Positions 1-5,678 of a DNA stretch of 5,678 bases are shown here, in pieces. Position numbers and translations under genes: made by a program. Under the pieces are notes generated by a model. It worked only from the letters and a program-made list of their open reading frames with translations. It searched no databases and had not been told where the DNA came from. Location: the NCBI GenBank assembly GCA_041485845.1, contig JBGPKH010000593.1, positions 1 to 5,678 of the forward strand, written 5' to 3'. Origin of the DNA: OMOG01 sp041485845 (GTDB lineage: Bacteria > Acidobacteriota > Terriglobia > Bryobacterales > Bryobacteraceae). How positions within the stretch are numbered: the stretch's first letter is position 1; every line of letters starts with the position of its first letter.

Positions 1-85
1 AAAACGGGAGACCTCAACCTCAAAGCTCCAGTTTCGGCGTCGTAAATCCCCTGTTTGCAATACGGGTCGCTATTTTTGTCCGTGT
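1..85. other. Unassigned, less GC-rich stretch next to the kinase 3' end
   Basis: Hand count gives about 42 G/C of 85, clearly lower than the neighbouring coding DNA. No gene can be assigned. On the minus strand one frame is open from roughly position 118 through to the window edge and includes residues reading NTDKNSDPYCKQGIYDAETG, which looks protein-like rather than random, but it is a different frame from the kinase that ends at 86 and I do not recognise it. It could be the remains of another gene joined to the kinase 3' end, or chance. No terminator hairpin with a T-run is visible after the kinase stop. Confidence 0.3.
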
Positions 86-2569
86 TTAGGACAGCAGTGA
101 AGCTACGTCGAGAAGGTTGATTTGATACGGACTGCCTGCGAACACCAACAGCCTGGTCTCGTCCCGCGACCAGTCCGTTGCTCGCAGACACCCTTCGCAT
201 ACCTTCTCGGGCGCTCCCCCGGGTGTCGACACGTACACCGCTCTCTTGTCTTTTTCGTACACCGAAAACGCGACTCTGGCGCCGGATGCCTGGCTCACGG
301 GAAACCGTTGCATAAACGATGAACTGGCCACACTCGACTCCTTCCCGGTCGCCAGGTCCCGCATCCAGACGTTCAGTTGCCCCGCCTGATCGGAAGCAAA
401 CACCACGTAGCGTCCATTGTTCGAAAGCCACGCCCCCTCCCGCCTGGCTGGACCCTGTGTGATCCGCTCCAGCGCGCCCTTGGAAGTTCCGTGGTCCAAA
501 TCGAACGGCAGCGACCAGACGTCTGTTCTGGCTTCGACGCCCGTGAATGTCAAGGCGCCGCCGGACGCGCAGGACGGATCCACTTCGTTTCCGGCCCCCG
601 TTGTCAATCTCCTGACCAGGCCACTCACTTTGCCGGTTCGCAGCGATATGCCGAGTTCCCAAAGGTTCCGCGAGTCTCCGCTCGCGGTGGAGAAAGTAAC
701 GGTGTTGGCGGCCACCGGCCAACACGCTGGCCTTAAGCCAGCACCGCCGGCGAATCCTGCGTGGACCAGCGCTTCGTGCGCGCCGCTTCTTACCGCGTCT
801 CCCCCATTGGTGGCGGCCAGCCACCAGTCGAGGCTGCCGCTTTCGTATGCCTTCGCCGAAGTGTACCCGATGAATAGCAGGTGCTTTCCGTCCGGCGACC
901 AGATCGGATTGCGGGCAGCCGTGAAATTCGGCCCCACATGCTGCGGCTGGCCCCCGGCCGCCGGCACCACCCAGACCGCGCCGCTCCCGGGCACCGCGGC
1001 GGCTACGCTTTCCGTGCCAACCCAATATGCCACCTGCGAACCGTCCGGCGAATACTTGGGATCCAGACCGTCCCGCGCCAATAGCCGAGCCTCTCCGCCA
1101 AACGCCGGAATCTCGTAGATGCCGCCGCCATCCCGGTTCGACCGGAACACGATCTTGCTGCCGTCCGGCGAAAAATCCGGCGTCGTGTTGCCCGCGCCGT
1201 CGGAGGTCAGGCGGATCGGCTGGCCCCCGGCAACCTGCTTGATATACAGATCCCTCTCGCCATCCAGGCCGCGGTCGGAAGAGTAAGACACCAGCTTGCC
1301 ATCGGGCGACAATGCCGGAAAGCCCGAGAGCCCGGAATCGTTGGTGAGCCGGGTCAGGCTCCAGGAGGGCGGCTCGGCCGGAGGGCCATTGAGCCGCCAT
1401 CCCACGGCAAACGAAACCACCACACAGGCGGCGGCCGCCAGCCACCACCAACGGCCCACGCTACGCCGTCTCGGCGCCTGTTCGCGGGTCGCGGCGCCAC
1501 CGGCAGCCAGCTCTTCGCTGGCCTGCTGCAAGTCGATCCTCAAGTCCCCGGCGTGTTGATACCTCCGGTTGGGGTCCTTCCGCAGGCACCGCGTAACGAT
1601 CTTATCGAGATCGCGTGAAAGACCATGTACGATCACCGCTGCCGGCTGCGGCTCATCGCGCACAATGGCCGACAGGATCGAAACCATGGAGCCGCCACCG
1701 AAAGCGCGCCTGCCCGTGATCATCTCGTAGAGCAACGCGCCGAAACTGAAAATGTCGGTCCGCGCATCCACCTTCTTCCCCTCGGCCTGTTCCGGCGACA
1801 TGTACGAGGCCGTTCCCACAATTATGCCCTCGCTGGTCTTCGGCGCCTCGGCAATCGTTTCGGTGCGCGCGAATTCACTCGACCCGCCCCGCTCGGTCAA
1901 CTTGGCCAGGCCGAAATCCAGCACTTTCACGCACCCGGCTTCGTTCACCATGACGTTGCCCGGTTTGAGGTCACGATGCACGATACCCGCCGTGTGCGCC
2001 GCCGCCAGCGCGTCGGCCACCTCGATCGCATACTTGAGCGTCTCGTTCAGCGGCAGTCCTTTGCGGGGGATCAACTGGCTCAGCGCCTTGCCGGGCACGA
2101 ACTCCATGGCCATGAAATCGGCGCCATGGTAATGGTCGATGTCGTAGATGGTGATGATGTGCGGATGGTTGAGCGCGGAGGCCGTCCTGGCTTCCTGGAC
2201 GAAGCGCCGCTTGCGCTCGGGATCGCTCATCTTTTCGGGGGGCAGAACCTTGAGCGCCACGAATCGGTTCAGCCGCGTGTCGCGGGCTTTCCAGACAACT
2301 CCCATTCCGCCTTCGCCCAACTTCTCGCCGACCTGGTAGTGAGAGATGGCCCGGCCGGTGAGGGAACCGGAGGTCTCGGCTGTTTCCCTGCTCTGTTGAA
2401 GATCGGTGTTCCTTTGAGCCTGCTCGGAGAACAGTAGCGACCGGACTTCCCGCTCCAGTGCCTCGTCACCCGCGCACGCCTGGCGCAGAAATTCCGAACG
2501 CTCGGCCGGCGGACGCTCCAACGCGGCCTGCAGCAGGCTATCGACTCGTTTCCACTGTTCGGAATTCAT
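86..2569 (-). CDS. Membrane Ser/Thr protein kinase with PD40/WD40-like propeller, C-terminus cut short
   Basis: A 827-residue PknB-like (Hanks-type) kinase that would phosphorylate Ser/Thr on unknown partners. Counted from the chosen start: an N-terminal helical region opening MNSEQWKRVD, typical of acidobacterial kinases; a glycine loop GEGGMGVV at 85-92; the VALK lysine at 107; HRDLKPGN at 198-205 with catalytic Asp200; DFG at 218-220; and SPE (APE equivalent) at 258-260. All catalytic residues are present, so the kinase domain looks active. A tryptophan-rich single membrane segment (about 374-391) follows, then propeller repeats of SPDG type near 419, 465, 505, 556, and weaker ones near 713 and 799, expected outside the membrane. 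The start at 2569 is preferred over the in-frame ATG at 2602 because AGGTGG (2585-2580) sits 10 nt before it and the family N-terminus begins there. The protein ends LLDVASLLS, inside a propeller strand; relatives from memory continue for roughly 100 residues, so the 3' end is probably truncated or frameshifted. Confidence 0.9.
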   Translation of the reverse strand: MNSEQWKRVDSLLQAALERPPAERSEFLRQACAGDEALEREVRSLLFSEQAQRNTDLQQSRETAETSGSLTGRAISHYQVGEKLGEGGMGVVWKARDTRLNRFVALKVLPPEKMSDPERKRRFVQEARTASALNHPHIITIYDIDHYHGADFMAMEFVPGKALSQLIPRKGLPLNETLKYAIEVADALAAAHTAGIVHRDLKPGNVMVNEAGCVKVLDFGLAKLTERGGSSEFARTETIAEAPKTSEGIIVGTASYMSPEQAEGKKVDARTDIFSFGALLYEMITGRRAFGGGSMVSILSAIVRDEPQPAAVIVHGLSRDLDKIVTRCLRKDPNRRYQHAGDLRIDLQQASEELAAGGAATREQAPRRRSVGRWWWLAAAACVVVSFAVGWRLNGPPAEPPSWSLTRLTNDSGLSGFPALSPDGKLVSYSSDRGLDGERDLYIKQVAGGQPIRLTSDGAGNTTPDFSPDGSKIVFRSNRDGGGIYEIPAFGGEARLLARDGLDPKYSPDGSQVAYWVGTESVAAAVPGSGAVWVVPAAGGQPQHVGPNFTAARNPIWSPDGKHLLFIGYTSAKAYESGSLDWWLAATNGGDAVRSGAHEALVHAGFAGGAGLRPACWPVAANTVTFSTASGDSRNLWELGISLRTGKVSGLVRRLTTGAGNEVDPSCASGGALTFTGVEARTDVWSLPFDLDHGTSKGALERITQGPARREGAWLSNNGRYVVFASDQAGQLNVWMRDLATGKESSVASSSFMQRFPVSQASGARVAFSVYEKDKRAVYVSTPGGAPEKVCEGCLRATDWSRDETRLLVFAGSPYQINLLDVASLLS
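702..742. repeat. Two abutting inverted repeats inside the kinase propeller
   Basis: First inverted repeat: GTGTTGGC (702-709) pairs perfectly with GCCAACAC (718-725), 8-nt loop. Second: GCTGGC (726-731) pairs with GCCAGC (737-742), with the loop containing most of CTTAAG. The two stems touch with no base between them. On the coding strand the block reads in frame as the low-propeller-likeness residues GLRPACWPVAANT, where relatives would have ordinary propeller sequence. The design (two short perfect stems back to back) is the same as at 3560-3597, although the sequences differ. I infer an in-frame insertion of a small palindromic repeat; chance is possible in GC-rich DNA. Confidence 0.5.
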
Positions 2570-2762
2570 GGTATTTCGACCACCTGCACATGCAGGCTTC
2601 ATTCACCAGGGCCGTCGCCTGCAGGCTGCGGCCAGGCCGCTCGCGCCTCATGTAGCGGCGTGCCAGCCGATTGAGCTCGTCATAAACGATGGGAGTCAAC
2701 CTTTCGAACGCGCTTGGGCTCCGTCGCTCCAAGGCGCGGTGCAGCGCGCTGATGTCGTCCAC
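2538..2762 (-). pseudogene. N-terminal fragment of an ECF sigma factor (TIGR02999-like)
   Basis: From the GTG at 2762 the frame gives 74 residues. Residues 1 to about 57 match the start of the acidobacterial/planctomycete ECF sigma group (TIGR02999-like): the core includes PIVYDELNRLARRYMRRER and then LQATALVNEA, i.e. region 2 that contacts core RNA polymerase. After NEA the match ends and the frame continues with CMCRWSKYHEFRTVETSR, which is simply the kinase ribosome-binding site and start codon read in the wrong frame, stopping at 2538 inside the kinase. Full-length members are near 190 residues and include region 4 for -35 recognition; that part is absent, so it cannot work as a sigma factor. 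GAAGGG (2778-2773) lies 10 nt before the GTG. In relatives the sigma gene typically precedes such a kinase, so an internal deletion of roughly 130 codons is the simplest reading. Confidence 0.75.
2580..2585 (-). promoter_or_regulatory. Ribosome-binding site that sets the kinase start
   Basis: On the minus strand AGGTGG is followed by 10 nt and the ATG at 2569. It decides between this start and the longer in-frame ATG at 2602. Its AGG is also the 3' arm of a short palindrome (CCTGCA/TGCAGG, 2583-2596), so a small hairpin could partly mask it in the mRNA. Confidence 0.5.
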
Positions 2763-2784
2763 CTTGGCATCGCCCTTCGGCTGA

Positions 2785-2813
2785 ATTATACCGCCGCGCC
2801 CGATCCCAAAATT
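2785..2813 (-). promoter_or_regulatory. Probable sigma-70 type promoter for the sigma fragment and kinase
   Basis: The minus strand has a perfect -10 hexamer TATAAT at 2790-2785 in otherwise GC-rich DNA, 22 nt upstream of the GTG of the sigma-factor fragment. With a 17-nt spacer the -35 position (2813-2808) reads AATTTT, a poor match to TTGACA. Transcription would start near 2778, giving a very short leader that begins about at the ribosome-binding site. It now probably drives the kinase at 86-2569 through the sigma remnant. Confidence 0.45.
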
Positions 2814-2977
2814 ACATGCCCTCGCGTGCAATAGCCCAGCCACCCCACTACGCCGTCACCGCCTCGGCACGGTGGGCGGACCAACGCCCAGCCGGGCGTG
2901 GGCAATCGTCTGATATGCCTGGCGGCCTTTCCACCCCGGTTGAGAGCCGGCGGCACCCAGGAATGGCTGCTCCACAG

Positions 2978-3046
2978 TCGCGGTACACTATCCTGGTGAA
3001 TTTCCTGGACGAGATCGAGCGCAAGGTCGCGGGCGCCACCAAATGA
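2978..3046 (+). pseudogene. Probable C-terminal remnant of a propeller kinase
   Basis: The 22 codons before the TGA at 3044-3046 read YTILVNFLDEIERKVAGATK at their end. Many acidobacterial propeller kinases finish with a strand of the type ITVVLNWFEELK..., which this resembles; that comparison is from memory. The upstream part of the same frame (from 2816) has no recognisable propeller motif, so only a tail is left. Its stop overlaps the next start as ATGA (3043-3046), the arrangement of two tandem, translationally coupled kinase genes. Short and low-complexity, so it may be coincidence. Confidence 0.35.
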
Positions 3047-3486
3047 CGCCGCCTTCCACCATCGCGCATTACAGGATCACGTCCAAGCTCGGCGAGGGCG
3101 GCATGGGCGCCGTCTACCGCGCCACCGACACGAAGCTGAATCGCGACGTGGCGATCAAGGTGCTGCCCGATTCTTTCGCCAACGACCCCGACCGGCTGGC
3201 ACGCTTCACGCGCGAGGCGCAAGTGCTGGCGTCGCTGAATCATCCGAATATCGCCGCGATCTACGGCGTCGAAGAGCGCGCGATCGTCATGGAACTGGTG
3301 GAAGGCAATCCGCCTCAAGGCCCCCTCTCCGCCGCGGAAGCGCTGCCACTCATTCATCAACTCATCGACGCTCTGGAATACGCCCACGAAAAGGGCATCG
3401 TCCACCGCGACCTCAAGCCCGCGAACCTGAAGGTCACGCCAGAGGGCCGCGTGAAGGTGCTCGATTTCGGAGGCCTATCCCACTAG
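3043..3486 (+). pseudogene. Ser/Thr protein kinase truncated at the DFG motif
   Basis: A 147-residue frame starting MTPPSTIAHY. It shows the glycine loop GEGGMGAV at 17-24, the VAIK lysine at 39, a likely alpha-C glutamate at 58, HRDLKPAN at 121-128 with catalytic Asp123, and DFG at 141-143. Directly after DFG the expected LAK and activation segment are replaced by GLSH and a stop (TAG 3484-3486). The APE motif, the rest of the C-lobe, any membrane helix and any sensor domain are missing; a kinase domain needs about 250-270 residues, so this product should be inactive. The start is supported by the conserved N-terminus and the ATGA overlap with the upstream tail; no strong ribosome-binding site is visible, in line with translational coupling. 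Codon use is like that of the intact genes, so the damage looks recent. Confidence 0.8.
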
Positions 3487-3541
3487 CATCGCGCACTACA
3501 AGATCACCGGCAAGCTTGGCAAGGGCGGAATGGGCGCGATA
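3473..3541 (+). pseudogene. N-terminal scrap of a third Ser/Thr kinase
   Basis: Reading in the frame of position 3482, the DNA gives TSIAHYKITGKLGKGGMGA, a kinase N-terminus with its glycine loop. Hand alignment of 3488-3538 with 3061-3111 of the neighbouring kinase gives 42 of 51 identical bases and 14 of 17 identical residues, so it is a paralogue start and not a continuation of the truncated gene (whose frame differs and whose DFG region would come next). Kinase similarity stops after GGMGA near 3539, where VYRATD would be expected. No start codon is preserved in this frame just upstream; the 5' junction is near 3472. Confidence 0.7.
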
Positions 3542-3559
3542 GCCGAGCTTCGCCCGGCG

Positions 3560-3597
3560 GGCCGATTGACAATCGGCCGCAGGTTTGGACAACCTGC
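3560..3597. repeat. Two abutting perfect hairpins
   Basis: GGCCGATT (3560-3567), loop GAC, AATCGGCC (3571-3578) is immediately followed by GCAGGTT (3579-3585), loop TGGAC, AACCTGC (3591-3597). Stems of 8 and 7 bp are perfect and there is no spacer. No T-run follows, so it is not a standard terminator. It sits just after the kinase scrap breaks off and before the aminopeptidase gene. I have the impression of similar palindrome pairs scattered in Solibacter-like genomes, which would make it a REP/MITE-like element, but I cannot verify the copy number here. A third small palindrome, CGGCT-A-AGCCG (3637-3647), lies nearby. The rest of 3598-3740 shows no gene. Confidence 0.6.
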
Positions 3598-3740
3598 CCC
3601 ACAAGCGTGAAGCCAGGTGCTACTCCTCGGGAATTGCGGCTAAGCCGGCGTGGCCGCTGCGCCGCGGTTGCTCGATCTGCCTCCCGGACCGGGAATCCGC
3701 CGGGGATGACCGCAAGTCGGGTTGGAGGCGAGCGCATGCG

Positions 3741-4598
3741 ATGTGGTACCAGATAAGTATGCGCTTCCTCCTCTCGCTCCTCGTCTTGAGCTGCCCGGCA
3801 GCGTGGGCACAGAACAAAACCATTTTTCTCATCACGGACGCCGAAGGTGTGGGCGGGGTCTGCCGGCAGGACCAGACCGATCCCAAGGATCAGGAAATGC
3901 GCCAGCTACTCACCGGCGAAATCAATGCCGCGGTAGAGGGCTTTCTGAGCGGCGGCGCCCAGGAAGTCATCGTCTGGGACGGGCACGACGGCAGTCAAAC
4001 ACTGTCCACCCTCACGATTCATCCCAAAGCCAGGCTGCTCATGGGGGCCCTGGGCGCATCCATGCTCATGGAGCGGCGATTCTCCGCCGTAGCCTACGTG
4101 GGCCAGCACAGCAAGGCGAACATCCGCGGCGGGATCATGGCGCACAGCTACAGTTCCCTGGGCATTCAAAACATGCTGCTAAACGGCAAGCCGGTTGGCG
4201 AGATCGACGTGATCGCCGCTATGGCCGGCCACTTCGGCACACCCGTCATCATGCTCAGCGGCGACCAGGCCGCGGCCAACGAACTGCGCGAAATCGTCCC
4301 CAACGCCGAGCTTGCGGTGGTGAAGGAGGGCATCGGCCGATATACGTGTATCAGCTTGTCGGCCGCGTCCGCGCGCGACGCCATACGGGAGGCCGCACGC
4401 CGCAGCGTGTCCAAGATCGGTTCCATCAAGCCATACATCGTTTCCGGGCCCGTCACATTGCAGGTGGAGTACACCACGCGCAACTCGCTGCCGGTAGATG
4501 CGGGGTTGCGCGCCGGCGCCGAAGTTCTGGACGACCGCACCATACGCTTTCGGGGGAAGGACATCCTGGAAGCTTGGAGTCTTTACCGTTCGCGGTGA
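3741..4598 (+). CDS. Exported M55-family D-aminopeptidase (DppA-like)
   Basis: A 285-residue zinc peptidase of family M55, whose characterised member, Bacillus DppA, removes N-terminal D-amino acids from short peptides such as D-Ala-D-Ala. Metal-ligand motifs are all visible: Asp33 and Glu35 in TDAEGVGG, His82 in VWDGHDG, His123 in VGQHSKA and Glu154 in GKPVGEID, with spacing like DppA (Asp8, Glu10, His60, His104, Glu133). GIMAHSYSS and AAMAGHFGTPVIMLSGD are further family hallmarks. The N-terminus is a signal peptide (MRFLLSLLVLSCPAAWA|Q), so unlike cytoplasmic DppA it should be exported; the VLSC within it could alternatively be a weak lipobox. Start: GGAGG at 3724-3728 lies 12 nt before the ATG at 3741; the ATG at 3759 (279 residues, beginning directly with the signal peptide) is an equally reasonable start but lacks a ribosome-binding site. 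The likely role is turnover of cell-wall or environmental D-amino-acid peptides. Length is normal and no damage is seen. Confidence 0.88.
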   Translation: MWYQISMRFLLSLLVLSCPAAWAQNKTIFLITDAEGVGGVCRQDQTDPKDQEMRQLLTGEINAAVEGFLSGGAQEVIVWDGHDGSQTLSTLTIHPKARLLMGALGASMLMERRFSAVAYVGQHSKANIRGGIMAHSYSSLGIQNMLLNGKPVGEIDVIAAMAGHFGTPVIMLSGDQAAANELREIVPNAELAVVKEGIGRYTCISLSAASARDAIREAARRSVSKIGSIKPYIVSGPVTLQVEYTTRNSLPVDAGLRAGAEVLDDRTIRFRGKDILEAWSLYRSR

Positions 4599-4607
4599 CT
4601 GTTGGAA

Positions 4608-4640
4608 CGCCGGGTCGATAGTTTGCGGCGGCGCCCGGCG
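4608..4640 (+). terminator. Weak inverted repeat after the aminopeptidase gene
   Basis: CGCCGGG (4608-4614) pairs with CCCGGCG (4634-4640) across a 19-nt loop, 10 nt after the aminopeptidase stop. No T-run follows, so an intrinsic terminator is doubtful; the stem could also be chance in GC-rich DNA. If it does not terminate, the aminopeptidase and the propeller gene could share a transcript. Confidence 0.2.
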
Positions 4641-4682
4641 CCTGTCCACTGCGCGGGGATCGCAGATGCGTAGGGACGGACG

Positions 4683-4692
4683 ATGTACGATA
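4683..4692 (+). promoter_or_regulatory. Possible -10 region before the propeller gene
   Basis: An A/T-rich patch (TACGATAACATTTT, 4685-4698) stands out in GC-rich surroundings; TACGAT at 4685-4690 is a fair -10 match about 30 nt before the start codon at 4721. The -35 position (near 4662-4667, GCAGAT) has no match, so this is only suggestive. Confidence 0.2.
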
Positions 4693-4720
4693 ACATTTTC
4701 GATCTCGAGGTGAAAAACCG

Positions 4721-5678
4721 ATGCGGTGGCTGCTGCTGTTGGCGCCGGCCTTGCTTGCGGCGCAGGGGATGCTGGTGGAACCGTTCGCCGCGGAAGTGCG
4801 CACGGTATACGATGCGGCCGCGGGGCTGCCGACGGACGATGTGCTTTCGCTGGCGGTGGACGCTTCCGGCACGGTGTGGGCGGCGACGCGCGGGGGACTG
4901 GCGCGATGGCGCGGCGGGAGTTGGACGCGGCAGGGCGCGGAGGCGTCGCTGGTGGCTGCGTCGGGCGGCGCGGTGTGGTTCGCTTCTCAGGGAGCGCTAT
5001 GGCGGGCAGCAGCAGGTTCCCCGCCGCGGCGCGTGGCGGAATTACCGGCGCAGATCCGCCATATCGCGGCGGGCACTCAGGTCCTGGTCTCGGCGGCCGG
5101 TGGACTCTTCCGCCTCTCGGGTGGCCGCTTGGTGCGCGAGATCGGATTGCCAGAAGAAGTGCGGCAGGCGGCCAACGCGCGCGACGGCCGCATGGCGGCA
5201 GCGGCGGCGTCCGGACTGTTTCTGAAACGGGCCGGAGGTTCGTGGGAACGAATGCTGCCCCAGAGCGGCAACCGGAGTTGGGCGCCGAACGATGTGCGCG
5301 GTGTCGCCTTCGATTCGATGGACCGTTTGTGGTTCGTCTCACCGCAGGGCGCGGGCCGCCTGGATGGAGCGGAGTGGACGCTGTATACCGGCGCGGACGG
5401 TCTGCCGTACGACGATTTCACCACAGCGGCGGCAGGAGAGAATGGCGCCGTCTGGTTTGGCACGCACGTGGGCGCGGTCCGCTACGACGGCAAGAGCTGG
5501 GAATACCGGCAGGGTGGCCGCTGGCTGCCGGATGACGATGTGCGCGCGATTGCGGCGGGTCCTGCGGGCGATGCGTGGATCGCCACCGGTAAAGGCCTCG
5601 CGCGCATCGAGCGGCGCGTCACCACGCTGGCCGAAAAAGCGCGCTTCTTCGAATCCGAAATCGACCGGCGGCACCGGC
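4721..5678 (+). CDS. Exported two-component-regulator-type seven-bladed propeller protein, 3' end beyond window
   Basis: From the ATG at 4721 the frame is open for 319 codons to the window edge with no stop, so the gene is incomplete here. GAGGTGA (4707-4713) gives a good ribosome-binding site about 10 nt before the start. The first ~14 residues (MRWLLLLAPALLAA|Q) form a signal peptide. Then come regulator-propeller (Reg_prop) repeats with the recurring pattern 'LPxDDVxxxAxDxxGxVWxATxxGLxRxxGxxW': clear units at about 36-68, 191-219, 232-261 and 272-297, weaker ones near 78-95, 113-132 and 152-170, together seven blades, i.e. a closed propeller. In hybrid sensor kinases such propellers are periplasmic ligand sensors; here residues 298-319 (TTLAEKARFFESEIDRRHR) begin a helical segment after the propeller and I see no kinase domain yet. 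From memory, relatives carry a large secreted C-terminal domain following a segment like this, so a non-signalling secreted protein is as likely as a sensor. It lies 122 bp after the aminopeptidase on the same strand. Confidence 0.82.
   Translation, partial: MRWLLLLAPALLAAQGMLVEPFAAEVRTVYDAAAGLPTDDVLSLAVDASGTVWAATRGGLARWRGGSWTRQGAEASLVAASGGAVWFASQGALWRAAAGSPPRRVAELPAQIRHIAAGTQVLVSAAGGLFRLSGGRLVREIGLPEEVRQAANARDGRMAAAAASGLFLKRAGGSWERMLPQSGNRSWAPNDVRGVAFDSMDRLWFVSPQGAGRLDGAEWTLYTGADGLPYDDFTTAAAGENGAVWFGTHVGAVRYDGKSWEYRQGGRWLPDDDVRAIAAGPAGDAWIATGKGLARIERRVTTLAEKARFFESEIDRRHR

Noticed and set aside
1625..2437. Plus-strand open frame opposite the kinase domain
   Set aside because: Antisense of the well-supported kinase; His/Arg-rich with no recognisable motif.
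2884..2899. Inverted repeat ACGCCC/GGGCGT as a terminator or operator
   Set aside because: Only 6 bp, no T-run, and alternative pairings with neighbouring GC-rich sequence are equally good; likely chance.
2848..3405. Minus-strand open frame opposite the truncated kinase
   Set aside because: Its residues mirror the antisense of conserved kinase motifs; the plus-strand frame carries all catalytic motifs.
4683..4721. Possible small upstream frame beginning MYDNIFDLEVKNR
   Set aside because: The first 13 codons look plausible but the frame then runs as a Cys/Arg-rich shadow of the propeller gene; no support for a real peptide.
4179..5342. Long open frame on the minus strand (387 codons)
   Set aside because: Its composition is Arg/Pro/Ala-rich as expected from the antisense of GC-rich genes, it has no motif, and it lies opposite two genes with clear families.
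4726..5535. Open frame on the plus strand overlapping the propeller gene
   Set aside because: Gly/Arg-rich with no domain; the frame starting at 4721 has a signal peptide, a ribosome-binding site and propeller repeats.
1..5678. CRISPR array, tRNA/rRNA gene or complete insertion sequence
   Set aside because: No regularly spaced repeats, no tRNA-like or rRNA sequence and no transposase motif were found on either strand.

Overview
The window is high-GC bacterial chromosome (visibly G/C-biased at third codon positions) and looks like an acidobacterium of the Solibacter/Bryobacter type. That placement is inferred from gene content: a serine/threonine kinase carrying a C-terminal WD40/PD40 propeller and the N-terminal signature MNSEQWKRVD, an ECF-type sigma factor directly upstream of it, several kinase paralogues side by side, and secreted enzymes with AxA|Q signal-peptide ends. 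No marker gene proves the taxon.

Layout. Positions 1-85 are a short, less GC-rich stretch (about 49% GC by hand count) with no assignable gene. Positions 86-2569 (minus) encode a receptor-like kinase: cytoplasmic kinase domain, one membrane segment, PD40 propeller. It stops abruptly in what should be the middle of the propeller. Immediately upstream (2538-2762, minus) lies the N-terminal third of an ECF sigma factor, cut off and running out of frame into the kinase start, with a TATAAT box in front. In a divergent (+) direction, 2978-3541 is a graveyard of kinase pieces: a probable C-terminal tail of a propeller kinase, then (ATGA overlap) a kinase N-lobe plus catalytic loop that ends right at DFG, then in another frame the first ~20 residues of yet another kinase. 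Positions 3541-3740 are non-coding and open with two abutting perfect hairpins (3560-3597).

From 3741 the plus strand looks healthy: an exported M55-family D-aminopeptidase (3741-4598), then, after a 122-bp gap, an exported seven-bladed regulator-propeller protein (4721 to the window end, incomplete). The latter frame is open to the edge and is the real gene there; longer-looking frames overlapping it are shadows.

How it works together. The sigma-factor/propeller-kinase pair is a common acidobacterial regulatory module, but here nearly every module member is damaged: sigma factor deleted internally, kinase 1 lacking its propeller end, kinases 2 and 3 reduced to fragments. Two similarly built double-hairpin elements, one inside the kinase 1 reading frame and one in the kinase scar, suggest that a small palindromic repeat family has been active. 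I do not see a new defence, mobile or biosynthetic system; the most interesting content is this rearranged kinase locus and the hairpin repeats.
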